From contig NZ_CP010535.1 of assembly GCF_001430825.1 (NCBI RefSeq), forward strand, positions 3,204,501 through 3,268,500: a stretch of 64,000 nt of DNA, in the 5' to 3' direction. Position 1 is the stretch's first letter. Each line of letters opens with the position of its first letter. This stretch comes from Sediminicola sp. YIK13 (GTDB lineage Bacteria; Bacteroidota; Bacteroidia; Flavobacteriales; Flavobacteriaceae). A program made the position numbers and the translations under genes. Below the pieces are notes generated by a model. It was given only the letters and a program-made list of their open reading frames with translations. It was not told the origin of the DNA and searched no databases. Below, piece by piece: positions 17,068 through 25,328 of this stretch.

Positions 17068-18381
17068 ATGATAGAAGAATTGACAAAATCCCAGGCGCTC
17101 CTAGATCGGAGAAAGAATGCCGTTGCCAACGGTGTGGGTGTATTCAATACCGCTACGGTATCGGACGCCAAAGGTGCTATAATCATTGATGCCGATGGGC
17201 GCGAACTCATCGATTTTGCCGGGGGCATAGGGGTGGTCAATGCAGGGCATTGCCCGGAACCCGTGGTTGCTGCTATCCGGGAACAGGCGGGAAAGTATTT
17301 GCATACCAGTTTTAACGTGGTCACCTATGAGCCCTATATTGAACTCTGTGAGGAACTGATCGATATTCTGCCCCACGGGGAGCAGACCAAGGCTATGCTG
17401 GTAAGTACGGGGGCCGAAGCGGTGGAGAACGCCATTAAAATTGCGAGACAGGCTACAAAAAGGCCCGCTATTATCTGTTTTACGGGAGCGTATCACGGGC
17501 GGACCATGATGGCTATGACCTTGACCAGCAAGATAAGCTATAAGTATGATTGTGGCCCTTTTGCCCCGGAAGTGTACCGGCTTCCTTTTCCCAACCTATA
17601 CAGGTATAAGGGGGACAGGAATGAGGCTGCCTTTGTGAAGGATGAACTAAAACGACTGCGCGAAAGCGCTCTTAATCTGGTAGATGTAAAGAGCGTTGCC
17701 GCTATCATCTTGGAACCGATACAAGGGGAGGGCGGATTTAATCCCATTCCCCAGGAATATTTGGAAGGGCTCCGTGCCTTTTGTGACGAGCATGGCATCC
17801 TGCTAATTATGGACGAGGTGCAAAGTGGTTTCTGTAGAACAGGCCATTGGGCCAGTTGGCAGCATTACGGGGTGCAACCAGATATCAGCACCTATGCCAA
17901 ATCTATGGGATCTGGCCTGCCCATTGCGGCTGTTCTGGGCCGTGCAGATATTATGGATGCAGCAGCAGCGGGATCCATTGGCGGCACCTATATAGGAAGT
18001 CCGGTATGTTGTGCGGCGGCTTTGGCCACCATTAAATACATGAAAGAGATAGATCTTAATGCCAAGGCTGTGGAAGTTGGGGCAACGATCATGAACCGCT
18101 TGAAAAATTTGATGAAAGAGTGTCCCCAAATTGGGGATGTAAGGGGAATTGGTGCCATGATAGGTATCGAATTTGTGAAGGATGGTGATCCCACCCAGCC
18201 CGATGCGGAGATATGTACAAGAATTGTAAAAGGCTGTTCGGACAACGGTTTGATCATGCTGAGTGCAGGTACCCATAAAAATATTATCAGAATACTATCG
18301 CCCTTGGTCATCACCCCGGAACATCTGGATAAAGGGATGACCATTTTTGAAAACGAAATAAGAAAAGCTAGAAAAAAATAA
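17068..18381 (+). CDS. Class III aminotransferase, GABA aminotransferase-like
   Basis: A 437-residue PLP enzyme of fold type I, class III, the group that includes 4-aminobutyrate:2-oxoglutarate aminotransferase. Hallmarks are VSTGAEAVENAIKIAR (112-127), FTGAYHGRT (138-146), the PLP-N1 aspartate Asp249 (IMDEVQSGF) and the Schiff-base Lys278 (TYAKSMGSGLP). It is the first gene of a seven-gene plus-strand cluster ending in succinate-semialdehyde dehydrogenase, so a GABA or omega-amino acid substrate is the best inference. Related subgroups accept ornithine or other omega-amines, so the substrate is not settled. The next gene starts 4 bases after the stop. A purine-rich AAAAAGGAAAA precedes the start. 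Confidence 0.88.
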   Translation: MIEELTKSQALLDRRKNAVANGVGVFNTATVSDAKGAIIIDADGRELIDFAGGIGVVNAGHCPEPVVAAIREQAGKYLHTSFNVVTYEPYIELCEELIDILPHGEQTKAMLVSTGAEAVENAIKIARQATKRPAIICFTGAYHGRTMMAMTLTSKISYKYDCGPFAPEVYRLPFPNLYRYKGDRNEAAFVKDELKRLRESALNLVDVKSVAAIILEPIQGEGGFNPIPQEYLEGLRAFCDEHGILLIMDEVQSGFCRTGHWASWQHYGVQPDISTYAKSMGSGLPIAAVLGRADIMDAAAAGSIGGTYIGSPVCCAAALATIKYMKEIDLNAKAVEVGATIMNRLKNLMKECPQIGDVRGIGAMIGIEFVKDGDPTQPDAEICTRIVKGCSDNGLIMLSAGTHKNIIRILSPLVITPEHLDKGMTIFENEIRKARKK

Positions 18382-18385
18382 AACT

Positions 18386-19327
18386 ATGAAACCATTCGCA
18401 ATTGCAGGAATACAGATGAAGGTATCAGCGGTCGCTTCCAATGTGGAAATGATGAAGTTGAAAATTGATATTACCATGAACCTTTATCCATGGATAGAAA
18501 TGATCATGTTCAGTGAACTATGCGCCTACGGGCCCTTAACACATACCGCACAGCCCATCCCAAATAATTTTGAGGCCGAAATGCAGGCCATGGCGAAGAA
18601 GTATGGAATTTGGTTGTTACCAGGATCTATCTTCGAAAAAAGTGGGGACGAGATTTACAATACGGCCACAGTGATCAATCCTCAGGGAGAAATCGTGACC
18701 CGTTACAGGAAAATGTTTCCGTTTTATCCGTATGAGGCAGGGGTAACACCGGGACAGGATTATTGCGTTTTCGATGTGCCTGATGTCGCAAGATTTGGCG
18801 TATCCATCTGTTATGATATGTGGTTTCCAGAAACCATTAGAACCTTGACCACCATGGGAGCTGAAGTGATTATGCACCCTACCATGTCGGGCACCATTGA
18901 TCGGGAGATTGAACTGTCCATAGTAAGGGCAATGGCTTCAATAAATCAATGCTATTTCTTTGATGTCAACGGATTGGACACTGGAGGTTGTGGACGTTCT
19001 ATCGTCTGTGGCCCTGATGGGCGCATTTTGCACCAGTCGGAAGGTACGGAGGAGATCATCCCACTTGAATTAAATATCACTAGAGCAAAAAGAAGTCGTG
19101 AATTGGGGATCCTTCGTTTAGGACAACCTCTTAAAAGTTTTAGGGACCATATACATACCCAGCAATTTGGGATTTATCAACCCAATGTTGCCACGCCCTA
19201 TCTAGATTCTTTGGGGCCGCTGATAAAGCCTACCCGTCTGGATACAATTACAGAATTAAAGATAAAAGAAAATGCATTGGGGCAACAAGCCTCACCAATC
19301 CACTTTAAAGGGGATGGCGTACTATAA
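18386..19327 (+). CDS. Carbon-nitrogen hydrolase (nitrilase superfamily)
   Basis: A 313-residue amidase-type enzyme. The Glu-Lys-Cys triad is visible: Glu44 (FSELCAYG), Lys109 (RYRKMFPFYPYE) and Cys142 (VSICYDMWFPE). Relatives hydrolyse aliphatic amides, N-carbamoylputrescine or formamide; the subgroup cannot be fixed by eye. It follows the aminotransferase by 4 bases, so the two are translationally linked. In the cluster it could release an amine or a GABA-type acid from an amide, a role analogous to, but unrelated in fold to, PuuD. The C-terminal ~40 residues go beyond the usual nitrilase core. Confidence 0.88.
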   Translation: MKPFAIAGIQMKVSAVASNVEMMKLKIDITMNLYPWIEMIMFSELCAYGPLTHTAQPIPNNFEAEMQAMAKKYGIWLLPGSIFEKSGDEIYNTATVINPQGEIVTRYRKMFPFYPYEAGVTPGQDYCVFDVPDVARFGVSICYDMWFPETIRTLTTMGAEVIMHPTMSGTIDREIELSIVRAMASINQCYFFDVNGLDTGGCGRSIVCGPDGRILHQSEGTEEIIPLELNITRAKRSRELGILRLGQPLKSFRDHIHTQQFGIYQPNVATPYLDSLGPLIKPTRLDTITELKIKENALGQQASPIHFKGDGVL

Positions 19328-19344
19328 ATCTAAAACAAAAAAAT

Positions 19345-19752
19345 ATGGGTGGAATTCCAACTGGTAAAAAGAAAAAGGAAGCGACAATTAAAAATTATGT
19401 GAGTTGGTTCGAAATTCCCGCGATCGATTTTACGCAGGCTGTGAATTTTTACAACCACATCTTCGGGATAGAAATGGCCCAAAACGTAACGGAGGTGAAT
19501 GCCATGGCCTTTTTTCCGGCTACGAAAGGCATTGGGGGGGCAATTATTGCCGGCCCCGGGTCGGTACCCAGTGATACGGGCCCGCTGCTCTATTTGAACG
19601 GAGGCAAAGATCTGGGCGATGTGCTCAACAAGGTGGAAGAGGCAGGTGGCCGCATCGTAATGCCCAAGACCCTCATCAGCGAAGATGCGGGGTATTTTGC
19701 CATTTTTATCGATTGCCAAGGAAACAAACTCGCTTTACATTCAAACAACTAG
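19345..19752 (+). CDS. VOC family protein (glyoxalase/dioxygenase fold)
   Basis: A 135-residue protein with the vicinal-oxygen-chelate beta-alpha-beta-beta-beta plan: NYVSWFEIPAIDFTQAVNFY at the start, GIEMAQN, then LYLNGGKDLGDVLNKVEEAG and a closing FIDCQGNKLALHS. Members act as metalloenzymes (lyases, isomerases, dioxygenases) or binding proteins. The metal-ligand positions are not complete by eye, so catalytic activity is uncertain. It is embedded in the amine cluster, 17 bases after the hydrolase and 3 bases before the decarboxylase. Confidence 0.82.
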   Translation: MGGIPTGKKKKEATIKNYVSWFEIPAIDFTQAVNFYNHIFGIEMAQNVTEVNAMAFFPATKGIGGAIIAGPGSVPSDTGPLLYLNGGKDLGDVLNKVEEAGGRIVMPKTLISEDAGYFAIFIDCQGNKLALHSNN

Positions 19753-19755
19753 AAC

Positions 19756-22503
19756 GTGATTAAAGACAAAACAAAAAGAGCACCTTATTATAACATCGGG
19801 CAACTCCGTGTAGATTATTGGAACAAACTAAAAATCGAAACGGCAGAGCTCGGCCGTTGCCAAAAGGGATCTGAAAACGAAAACAATCACAAAAATAAGG
19901 TTGAGGAATTGTTAAGCGACCTGAAAGGGGTGGAGTGCTATTTTGCCTCTCCGGGAAAAGGGCGCATGCGCAAACTAGAAAATGCCTTTAGCAACCAGGA
20001 GCACGACTCCCTGAGCCATATGGTGGCCGAAACCACAAAACAATTGGTGGGGGACAGCTACAGAAGTAATCCCGACTTTATTGATTTTGATGAACAGAGC
20101 ATGGAATCGGCCGAGGAGCACGACCAACATGTCAGCGTTCGCAAAAACCACTTTGAGGTCTTGTTCGTGGATGATATTTCTGATCAGGAAGAAGGTAAAT
20201 TAAGGCATAGCCTAAGGGGCCTACGGACCCCCAACGACAAGTTTACCTATGGCGTGGTGGTACAGCGTTCTTTTCAGGATGTGATGATCGCCCTCCTGTT
20301 CAACCACAATATCCAGGCAGTGGTGGTGCGTTATGCGCCTCCATACCTATCTAAAAAGATTACCCCCCTTATCAAACCCTATATTGAAAAGGTGACCAAG
20401 CTCGATTTTTCATCGATACCGGAAACCGAACTCGGCCCCCTCATGGGAGAACTGATCAAGAAGTACAGGCCCGAGTTGGATACCTATTATGTGACCGATA
20501 CAGCATTGGGACATCTTAAGGACAGTACCATTAAGGGGTTTAGACGTATATTTTATCAAACAGAGGATATACAGGAGCTGCACCTGACCATTATGCGCGG
20601 AATTGCGGAGCGGTACAATACCCCCTTCTTTTCGGCTTTGGTAGAATACAGCCAAAAGCCCACAGGGGTCTTTCATGCCATGCCCATCTCTCGTGGGAAT
20701 TCGGTCTTCAAATCCAGATGGATCAATGATTTTGGGGATTTTTACGGTCGGAATATGTTTTTGGCGGAAACCTCGGCCACCACAGGGGGGCTCGATTCCC
20801 TTCTGCAGCCAACGGGACCTATTAAAAAGGCCCAGGAAATGGCACGTGATGCCTATGGTTCCCAATACACCTATTTTGTGACCAACGGAACATCCACCGC
20901 AAATAAAATAGTGATGCAGGCCTTGGTGAAACCACAGGATGTAGTGCTTATCGACCGCGATTGCCATAAGTCGCACCACTATGGTCTGGTTTTGGCCGGG
21001 GCGTATCCCGTGTATCTGGATTCTTACCCAATAGAAGAGTATTCCATGTACGGGGCAGTGCCCTTGGAGCAGATCAAAACCAAACTGCTACAACTGAAAG
21101 ATGCGGGAAGGTTGGACAATGTGAAGATGTTGCTGCTGACCAATTGTACGTTTGATGGTCTTGTTTACAATGTGGAACGGGTAATGGAACAAGTGCTCGC
21201 CATAAAACCGGATATGGTCTTTTTATGGGATGAGGCCTGGTTTGCCTTTGCAGGTTTTGCCAACAATTACAAGCAACGAACCGGAATGTTCACCGCTAAA
21301 AAGCTTTGTGACAGATACAGTAGTGAAAAGTATAGGGCGAAGTACAAGGAGCATATCAAAGGCCTGAAGGAGGGAGAACAATCTTTATTGCCCGATCCCG
21401 ATAAGGTGAAGATTAGGGTCTATGCCACCCAAAGCACACATAAGACCTTGAGCAGCTTTAGACAGGGCTCTATGATCCATATTTGGGATGAGGATTTCCG
21501 TCGCAAGACCGAGAATACCTTTCTCGAGGCCTATATGACCCATACCTCTACCTCCCCCAATTACCAGATGTTGGCCTCCTTAGATATCGGAAGAAGACAG
21601 GTACAGCTGGAAGGTTTTGAACTGGTGGAAAAAAGTATTGAATTGGCCATGGTCCTTAGGGCCAAGGTGAATGACAATCCCCAGCTGAGCAAATATTTTG
21701 ATGTGCTGACGGTGAAAGATTTTATTCCGGATCAATACCGACAAACCGGCCTTAAGGAATACTATACCAAAAATGCCGGGTGGAACCGTATGGAAGAGGC
21801 CTGGGAGAAGGATGAATTTGTGCTGGACCCTACCAAAATTACCTTGTATATAGGAAAAACAGGGGTAGATGGTGACACCTTCAAGAACAAATACTTGATG
21901 GATAAGTTCAATATCCAGATCAATAAAACCTCTAGGAACACCGTGCTGTTCATGACGAACATAGGGACCACCAGAGGGAGTATCACCTATCTGACCAATG
22001 CGCTTTTAAAAATTGCGGATGAATTGGACGATGAGGTAAAATCTTTGAGCGACAAGGAACTGGAAATACGGGACAAACGGATTTATTCGTTGACCCAAGA
22101 GGTGCCGCCCTTACCAGATTTCAGTTATTTCCACCACTCTTTCCAGGCCGTCCCAGGCGTCCCCGGAGGTAATCTGCGGGAAGCCTATTTCTTGGCCTAC
22201 GATGAAGAAAATTATGAATATGTCCCTTTGAACGACGTATTGTCCATCATGGAAAAGGGCAGAAAACTGGTAGCCTCCACCTTTGTGATTCCCTACCCAC
22301 CCGGGTTTCCTGTATTGGTACCGGGGCAGGTAGTAAGTGAGGAAATCATCAATTTTCTTACGGTGCTCGATGTGAGCGAGATCCACGGTTACCGATCCGA
22401 TCTGGGTCTTAGGGTATTCAAGGAAAAGGTGCTGGACAGGCACATGATTACCACCTCCATTGGCGGAATGGCCATTGGAAAGAAGAAAAAGCAATTAATC
22501 TAA
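19756..22503 (+). CDS. Long Orn/Lys/Arg-type amino acid decarboxylase
   Basis: A 915-residue, GTG-started, fold-type I PLP decarboxylase. The Lys563 Schiff base lies in QSTHKTLSSFRQGSM and the PLP aspartate Asp492 in FLWDEAWFAF; both match bacterial inducible arginine/lysine/ornithine decarboxylases. A receiver-like wing domain (~130-200, VLFVDDISDQEEGKLR) precedes the core, as in that family, and the typical C-terminal domain follows (YPPGFPVLVPGQVV). Usual members are 710-760 residues, so this one carries about 150-200 extra, mainly an N-terminal extension and inserts such as the highly charged stretch around 520-555. The substrate is not predictable by eye. It would supply a polyamine or similar amine to the cluster. 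Confidence 0.88.
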   Translation: MIKDKTKRAPYYNIGQLRVDYWNKLKIETAELGRCQKGSENENNHKNKVEELLSDLKGVECYFASPGKGRMRKLENAFSNQEHDSLSHMVAETTKQLVGDSYRSNPDFIDFDEQSMESAEEHDQHVSVRKNHFEVLFVDDISDQEEGKLRHSLRGLRTPNDKFTYGVVVQRSFQDVMIALLFNHNIQAVVVRYAPPYLSKKITPLIKPYIEKVTKLDFSSIPETELGPLMGELIKKYRPELDTYYVTDTALGHLKDSTIKGFRRIFYQTEDIQELHLTIMRGIAERYNTPFFSALVEYSQKPTGVFHAMPISRGNSVFKSRWINDFGDFYGRNMFLAETSATTGGLDSLLQPTGPIKKAQEMARDAYGSQYTYFVTNGTSTANKIVMQALVKPQDVVLIDRDCHKSHHYGLVLAGAYPVYLDSYPIEEYSMYGAVPLEQIKTKLLQLKDAGRLDNVKMLLLTNCTFDGLVYNVERVMEQVLAIKPDMVFLWDEAWFAFAGFANNYKQRTGMFTAKKLCDRYSSEKYRAKYKEHIKGLKEGEQSLLPDPDKVKIRVYATQSTHKTLSSFRQGSMIHIWDEDFRRKTENTFLEAYMTHTSTSPNYQMLASLDIGRRQVQLEGFELVEKSIELAMVLRAKVNDNPQLSKYFDVLTVKDFIPDQYRQTGLKEYYTKNAGWNRMEEAWEKDEFVLDPTKITLYIGKTGVDGDTFKNKYLMDKFNIQINKTSRNTVLFMTNIGTTRGSITYLTNALLKIADELDDEVKSLSDKELEIRDKRIYSLTQEVPPLPDFSYFHHSFQAVPGVPGGNLREAYFLAYDEENYEYVPLNDVLSIMEKGRKLVASTFVIPYPPGFPVLVPGQVVSEEIINFLTVLDVSEIHGYRSDLGLRVFKEKVLDRHMITTSIGGMAIGKKKKQLI

Positions 22504-22520
22504 TTATTAAAATATTTTAA

Positions 22521-24056
22521 ATGACAACTAAAAAAACAACAGCAAATAAGATCGCCAAACCCATTGTTTCTAAAACGACGCCAGCAAAAAAAGCAGCTGC
22601 AAAACCAGTTCTTAACGGTGTAAGCGATATCAGACGATTTTTTCACAAAAACGAGACCCCACTTTATTTTATCAGTGCCACCAATTTTAATATGCTTGGT
22701 GCCGATGAATGGATCAAGGGTTTTAAGTTTATCTGTCATATAGAATGTTTTGATGGGCAGCACCCCAATGTTTTTTCCCCTAAGGAAGAAATTCCGCATG
22801 ACGAGTTCACGAGTATTGAGGACATCAATAATTACCTCTTGCAACACCCAGAGGTCCAGGATTATTTGACCACTAGGAAGAAAGGAAAGTCGGCAGGAAA
22901 GGCCATGTTTCTTATGTTTGATGAACAGACAGAGAAGCTCGCCAAAAAACTGGGACTGGAAATTATGTTCCCTAGCGCCAAGATGCGGAACTTCATGGAC
23001 AACAAGGTAAATACAAACCGTATTGCCGAAAAGGCAGGCGTTCCCTGTGTACCCTATGTGCTTTCCCCAGTTTTGGATTATGCCCACCTGAACAAAATAT
23101 CCAAGGCCCTAGGTACTGATCTGGTGATACAAACCCCTTATGGCGATTCCGGACATACCACGTTTTTTATCTCCAATGAGGAGGAATTCAAGAAATATGA
23201 AGAGGAGATTGTCAAGGAAAAGGAAGTAAAAGTAATGAAGCGCATCAATTGCAGGGGGTCTGCCATTGAAGCCTGTGTGACCCAACACGGTACCATCGTA
23301 GCCCCGCTAATGACAGAACTTGTAGGGTTTAAGGAGATGACCCCTTACAAGGGCGGATGGTGCGGCAATGAAATATACCCGAATGCCTTTACGCCGGAAA
23401 TTCGTAAAAAGGCAACTAAGTATACCAACCTTTTTGGTGACCAGTTGAGAAAAGAAGGATATAAAGGCTATTTTGAACTGGATTTCCTTATTGATCAAGA
23501 TAACGGGGAAATTTATCTAGGCGAATTGAACCCTAGGGTAACAGGGGCGAGTTCTATTACCAACCACGCGGTATTTGCCTTGGCAGATGCCCCGCTTTTT
23601 GTATTCCATATCCTGGAATGGATGAATGTGGAGTATGAATTGAATGTAAAACAGTTGAACCAAAGATGGGCGAGACAAGAGAATATTGATGGTTGGAGCC
23701 AGTTGATCATTAAACATACAGAGGATACCATTGAATATGTTTCCGAGGCCCCAAAATCGGGTATTTGGAAAATGTTCGATAATGGCCATATCCAATATGA
23801 CAGGATGGACACCCATAGAAGGGCCGTAGAGTCAGAAAACGAGGCGTTTTTCCTTCACATTGCAAAGGAGGGGGATTATTTGTACGAAGGGGCAGATATG
23901 GGTATCTTAGTGTCAAGAGGCCGCATGATGACCGATGATTTTAAACTGAATGCACGATCTAAAGCATGGATAAATGCCATTAGAGGGAAATATGTTTCTC
24001 AAATCACAGAAGATAAGAGAGAACCTGTTGCACTCACCGGAAGTTTAACCAAATAA
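22521..24056 (+). CDS. ATP-grasp ligase with lysine-rich N-terminal tail
   Basis: A 511-residue ATP-grasp enzyme, the fold that joins a carboxylate to an amine, amino acid or carbonate through an acyl phosphate. The Mg-ATP site is visible in FELDFLIDQDNGEIYLGELN, with Glu335, Asn337 and Arg339 in GELNPRVTGASS. DNKVNTNRIAEKAGVP is the usual lead-in to the ATP-binding half. Automated annotation may call it biotin carboxylase, but there is no carrier domain or partner here. The first ~31 residues are a Lys/Thr/Ala-rich disordered tail (KTTANKIAKP, TTPAKKAAAKP), odd for an enzyme. It follows the decarboxylase by 17 bases and could conjugate its product. Confidence 0.82.
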   Translation: MTTKKTTANKIAKPIVSKTTPAKKAAAKPVLNGVSDIRRFFHKNETPLYFISATNFNMLGADEWIKGFKFICHIECFDGQHPNVFSPKEEIPHDEFTSIEDINNYLLQHPEVQDYLTTRKKGKSAGKAMFLMFDEQTEKLAKKLGLEIMFPSAKMRNFMDNKVNTNRIAEKAGVPCVPYVLSPVLDYAHLNKISKALGTDLVIQTPYGDSGHTTFFISNEEEFKKYEEEIVKEKEVKVMKRINCRGSAIEACVTQHGTIVAPLMTELVGFKEMTPYKGGWCGNEIYPNAFTPEIRKKATKYTNLFGDQLRKEGYKGYFELDFLIDQDNGEIYLGELNPRVTGASSITNHAVFALADAPLFVFHILEWMNVEYELNVKQLNQRWARQENIDGWSQLIIKHTEDTIEYVSEAPKSGIWKMFDNGHIQYDRMDTHRRAVESENEAFFLHIAKEGDYLYEGADMGILVSRGRMMTDDFKLNARSKAWINAIRGKYVSQITEDKREPVALTGSLTK

Positions 24057-24164
24057 CGTTCAGCATTAAATTTATAAGGGAATGGGTCTATAATAAATCC
24101 GAAGTCTTTGTGGCTTTTGGTAATTTTGTAAAGACCTATTTCCTTGTATCTGAGAATTAATATA

Positions 24165-25262
24165 ATGGCGTATATGCAATTACGATTTAATGCTATTTCC
24201 GAACTAGGGGAGCCTGGTGCTAAATTCAAAAAATTATTTGATTCCTATTGGCCAGGCTATAATTCCTGGTTGACTACCAAGGGTGCAGTTTCAGTTCCAG
24301 ATTTGGCAACTTCACAGGCTGCTTTGAGAAAATATATGCCGGAAATGTTGCCGACATACGAAAAGCTATGTAACCTGGTGAATGCCGATGCGGTGGCGGC
24401 CCAATTTCTTACAGGATTTCAGCCCCCAGCGTATATCTCGGCATGTTCACAGGCTGTGTTGGTTGAAAAGGAGGTACAATTGGTGCGGAACTATGATTAT
24501 CATCCGGACCTATTTGAAGGTACCCTTTTACTGAGCTCCTGGAATGGAAAAAAGGTGATGGCGACCAGTGATTGTCTCATCGGGGCAGTTGATGGGATGA
24601 ACGAGAGTGGCTTGGCCATTTCACTTACCTTCGGCGGTCGAAAGGTAGTAGGGGAAGGTTTTGGGATACCCTTTATCTTGCGTTACGTCCTCGAATTTTG
24701 TGATACTACGGAAGAAGCAGTAGCGGCATTGACCCGTATACCCTCACACATGGCCTACAACGTAACCGTAGTGGACCGTAGTGGGGTATTTAAGACAGTG
24801 CTGCTGTCCCCGGATCGTACACCTTTGGTGACTGAGGCTGCTTTTACCACCAATCACCAGATACATGTTGATTGGCCAGAAAACGCAACTTTCAACAAAA
24901 GCATGGAGCGTTCGGAGTTTTTAAGCGATCTGTTGGCCCAAAAAGGTTTGGATGCAAAAACTTTGGCCGATGCATTCTTGAGAAAGCCCCTTTATAATAC
25001 ACTTTTCAGTGAAGGTTTTGAAACCCTGTTTACCAGTGTTTATCAACCCGTGGCAGGAACTATGCAATTGCGTTGGCCAAATGAGAGCATGTTCCAGTCG
25101 TTCGATAATTTTACGGAGTCACACAAACTGGTTCAATTTGGGGAATCCGCCAAAGAACTGGAGCAAAGTGACACTTTGATGAATACTCCATCGGAAACCT
25201 CAAGAGTTACGCCCCAAGAATCTTTGACCTGTAGCACTTTAGAAAGATTTTACCTGAATTGA
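24165..25262 (+). CDS. C45-like amidase/acyltransferase (Ntn hydrolase)
   Basis: About 365 residues from the ATG at 24165; a TTG at 24144 would add seven. It resembles the C45 family (acyl-CoA:6-aminopenicillanate acyltransferase) and related linear-amide C-N hydrolases. The likely nucleophile is Cys94 (ISACSQAVL), preceded by a ~93-residue segment that these enzymes may cleave off by self-processing. VRNYDYHPD is the second family motif, and MNESGLAISLTFGGR follows. It would hydrolyse or form amide bonds on amines or peptides. There is no signal peptide, so it is cytoplasmic. The gap of 108 bases to the ATP-grasp gene could carry an extra promoter. Confidence 0.78.
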   Translation: MAYMQLRFNAISELGEPGAKFKKLFDSYWPGYNSWLTTKGAVSVPDLATSQAALRKYMPEMLPTYEKLCNLVNADAVAAQFLTGFQPPAYISACSQAVLVEKEVQLVRNYDYHPDLFEGTLLLSSWNGKKVMATSDCLIGAVDGMNESGLAISLTFGGRKVVGEGFGIPFILRYVLEFCDTTEEAVAALTRIPSHMAYNVTVVDRSGVFKTVLLSPDRTPLVTEAAFTTNHQIHVDWPENATFNKSMERSEFLSDLLAQKGLDAKTLADAFLRKPLYNTLFSEGFETLFTSVYQPVAGTMQLRWPNESMFQSFDNFTESHKLVQFGESAKELEQSDTLMNTPSETSRVTPQESLTCSTLERFYLN

Positions 25263-25328
25263 AAAATCAGATTTATAGATACAGAACTATCATCAATAAT
25301 AGGGTTAGAACCCTATAATTAATTACAT

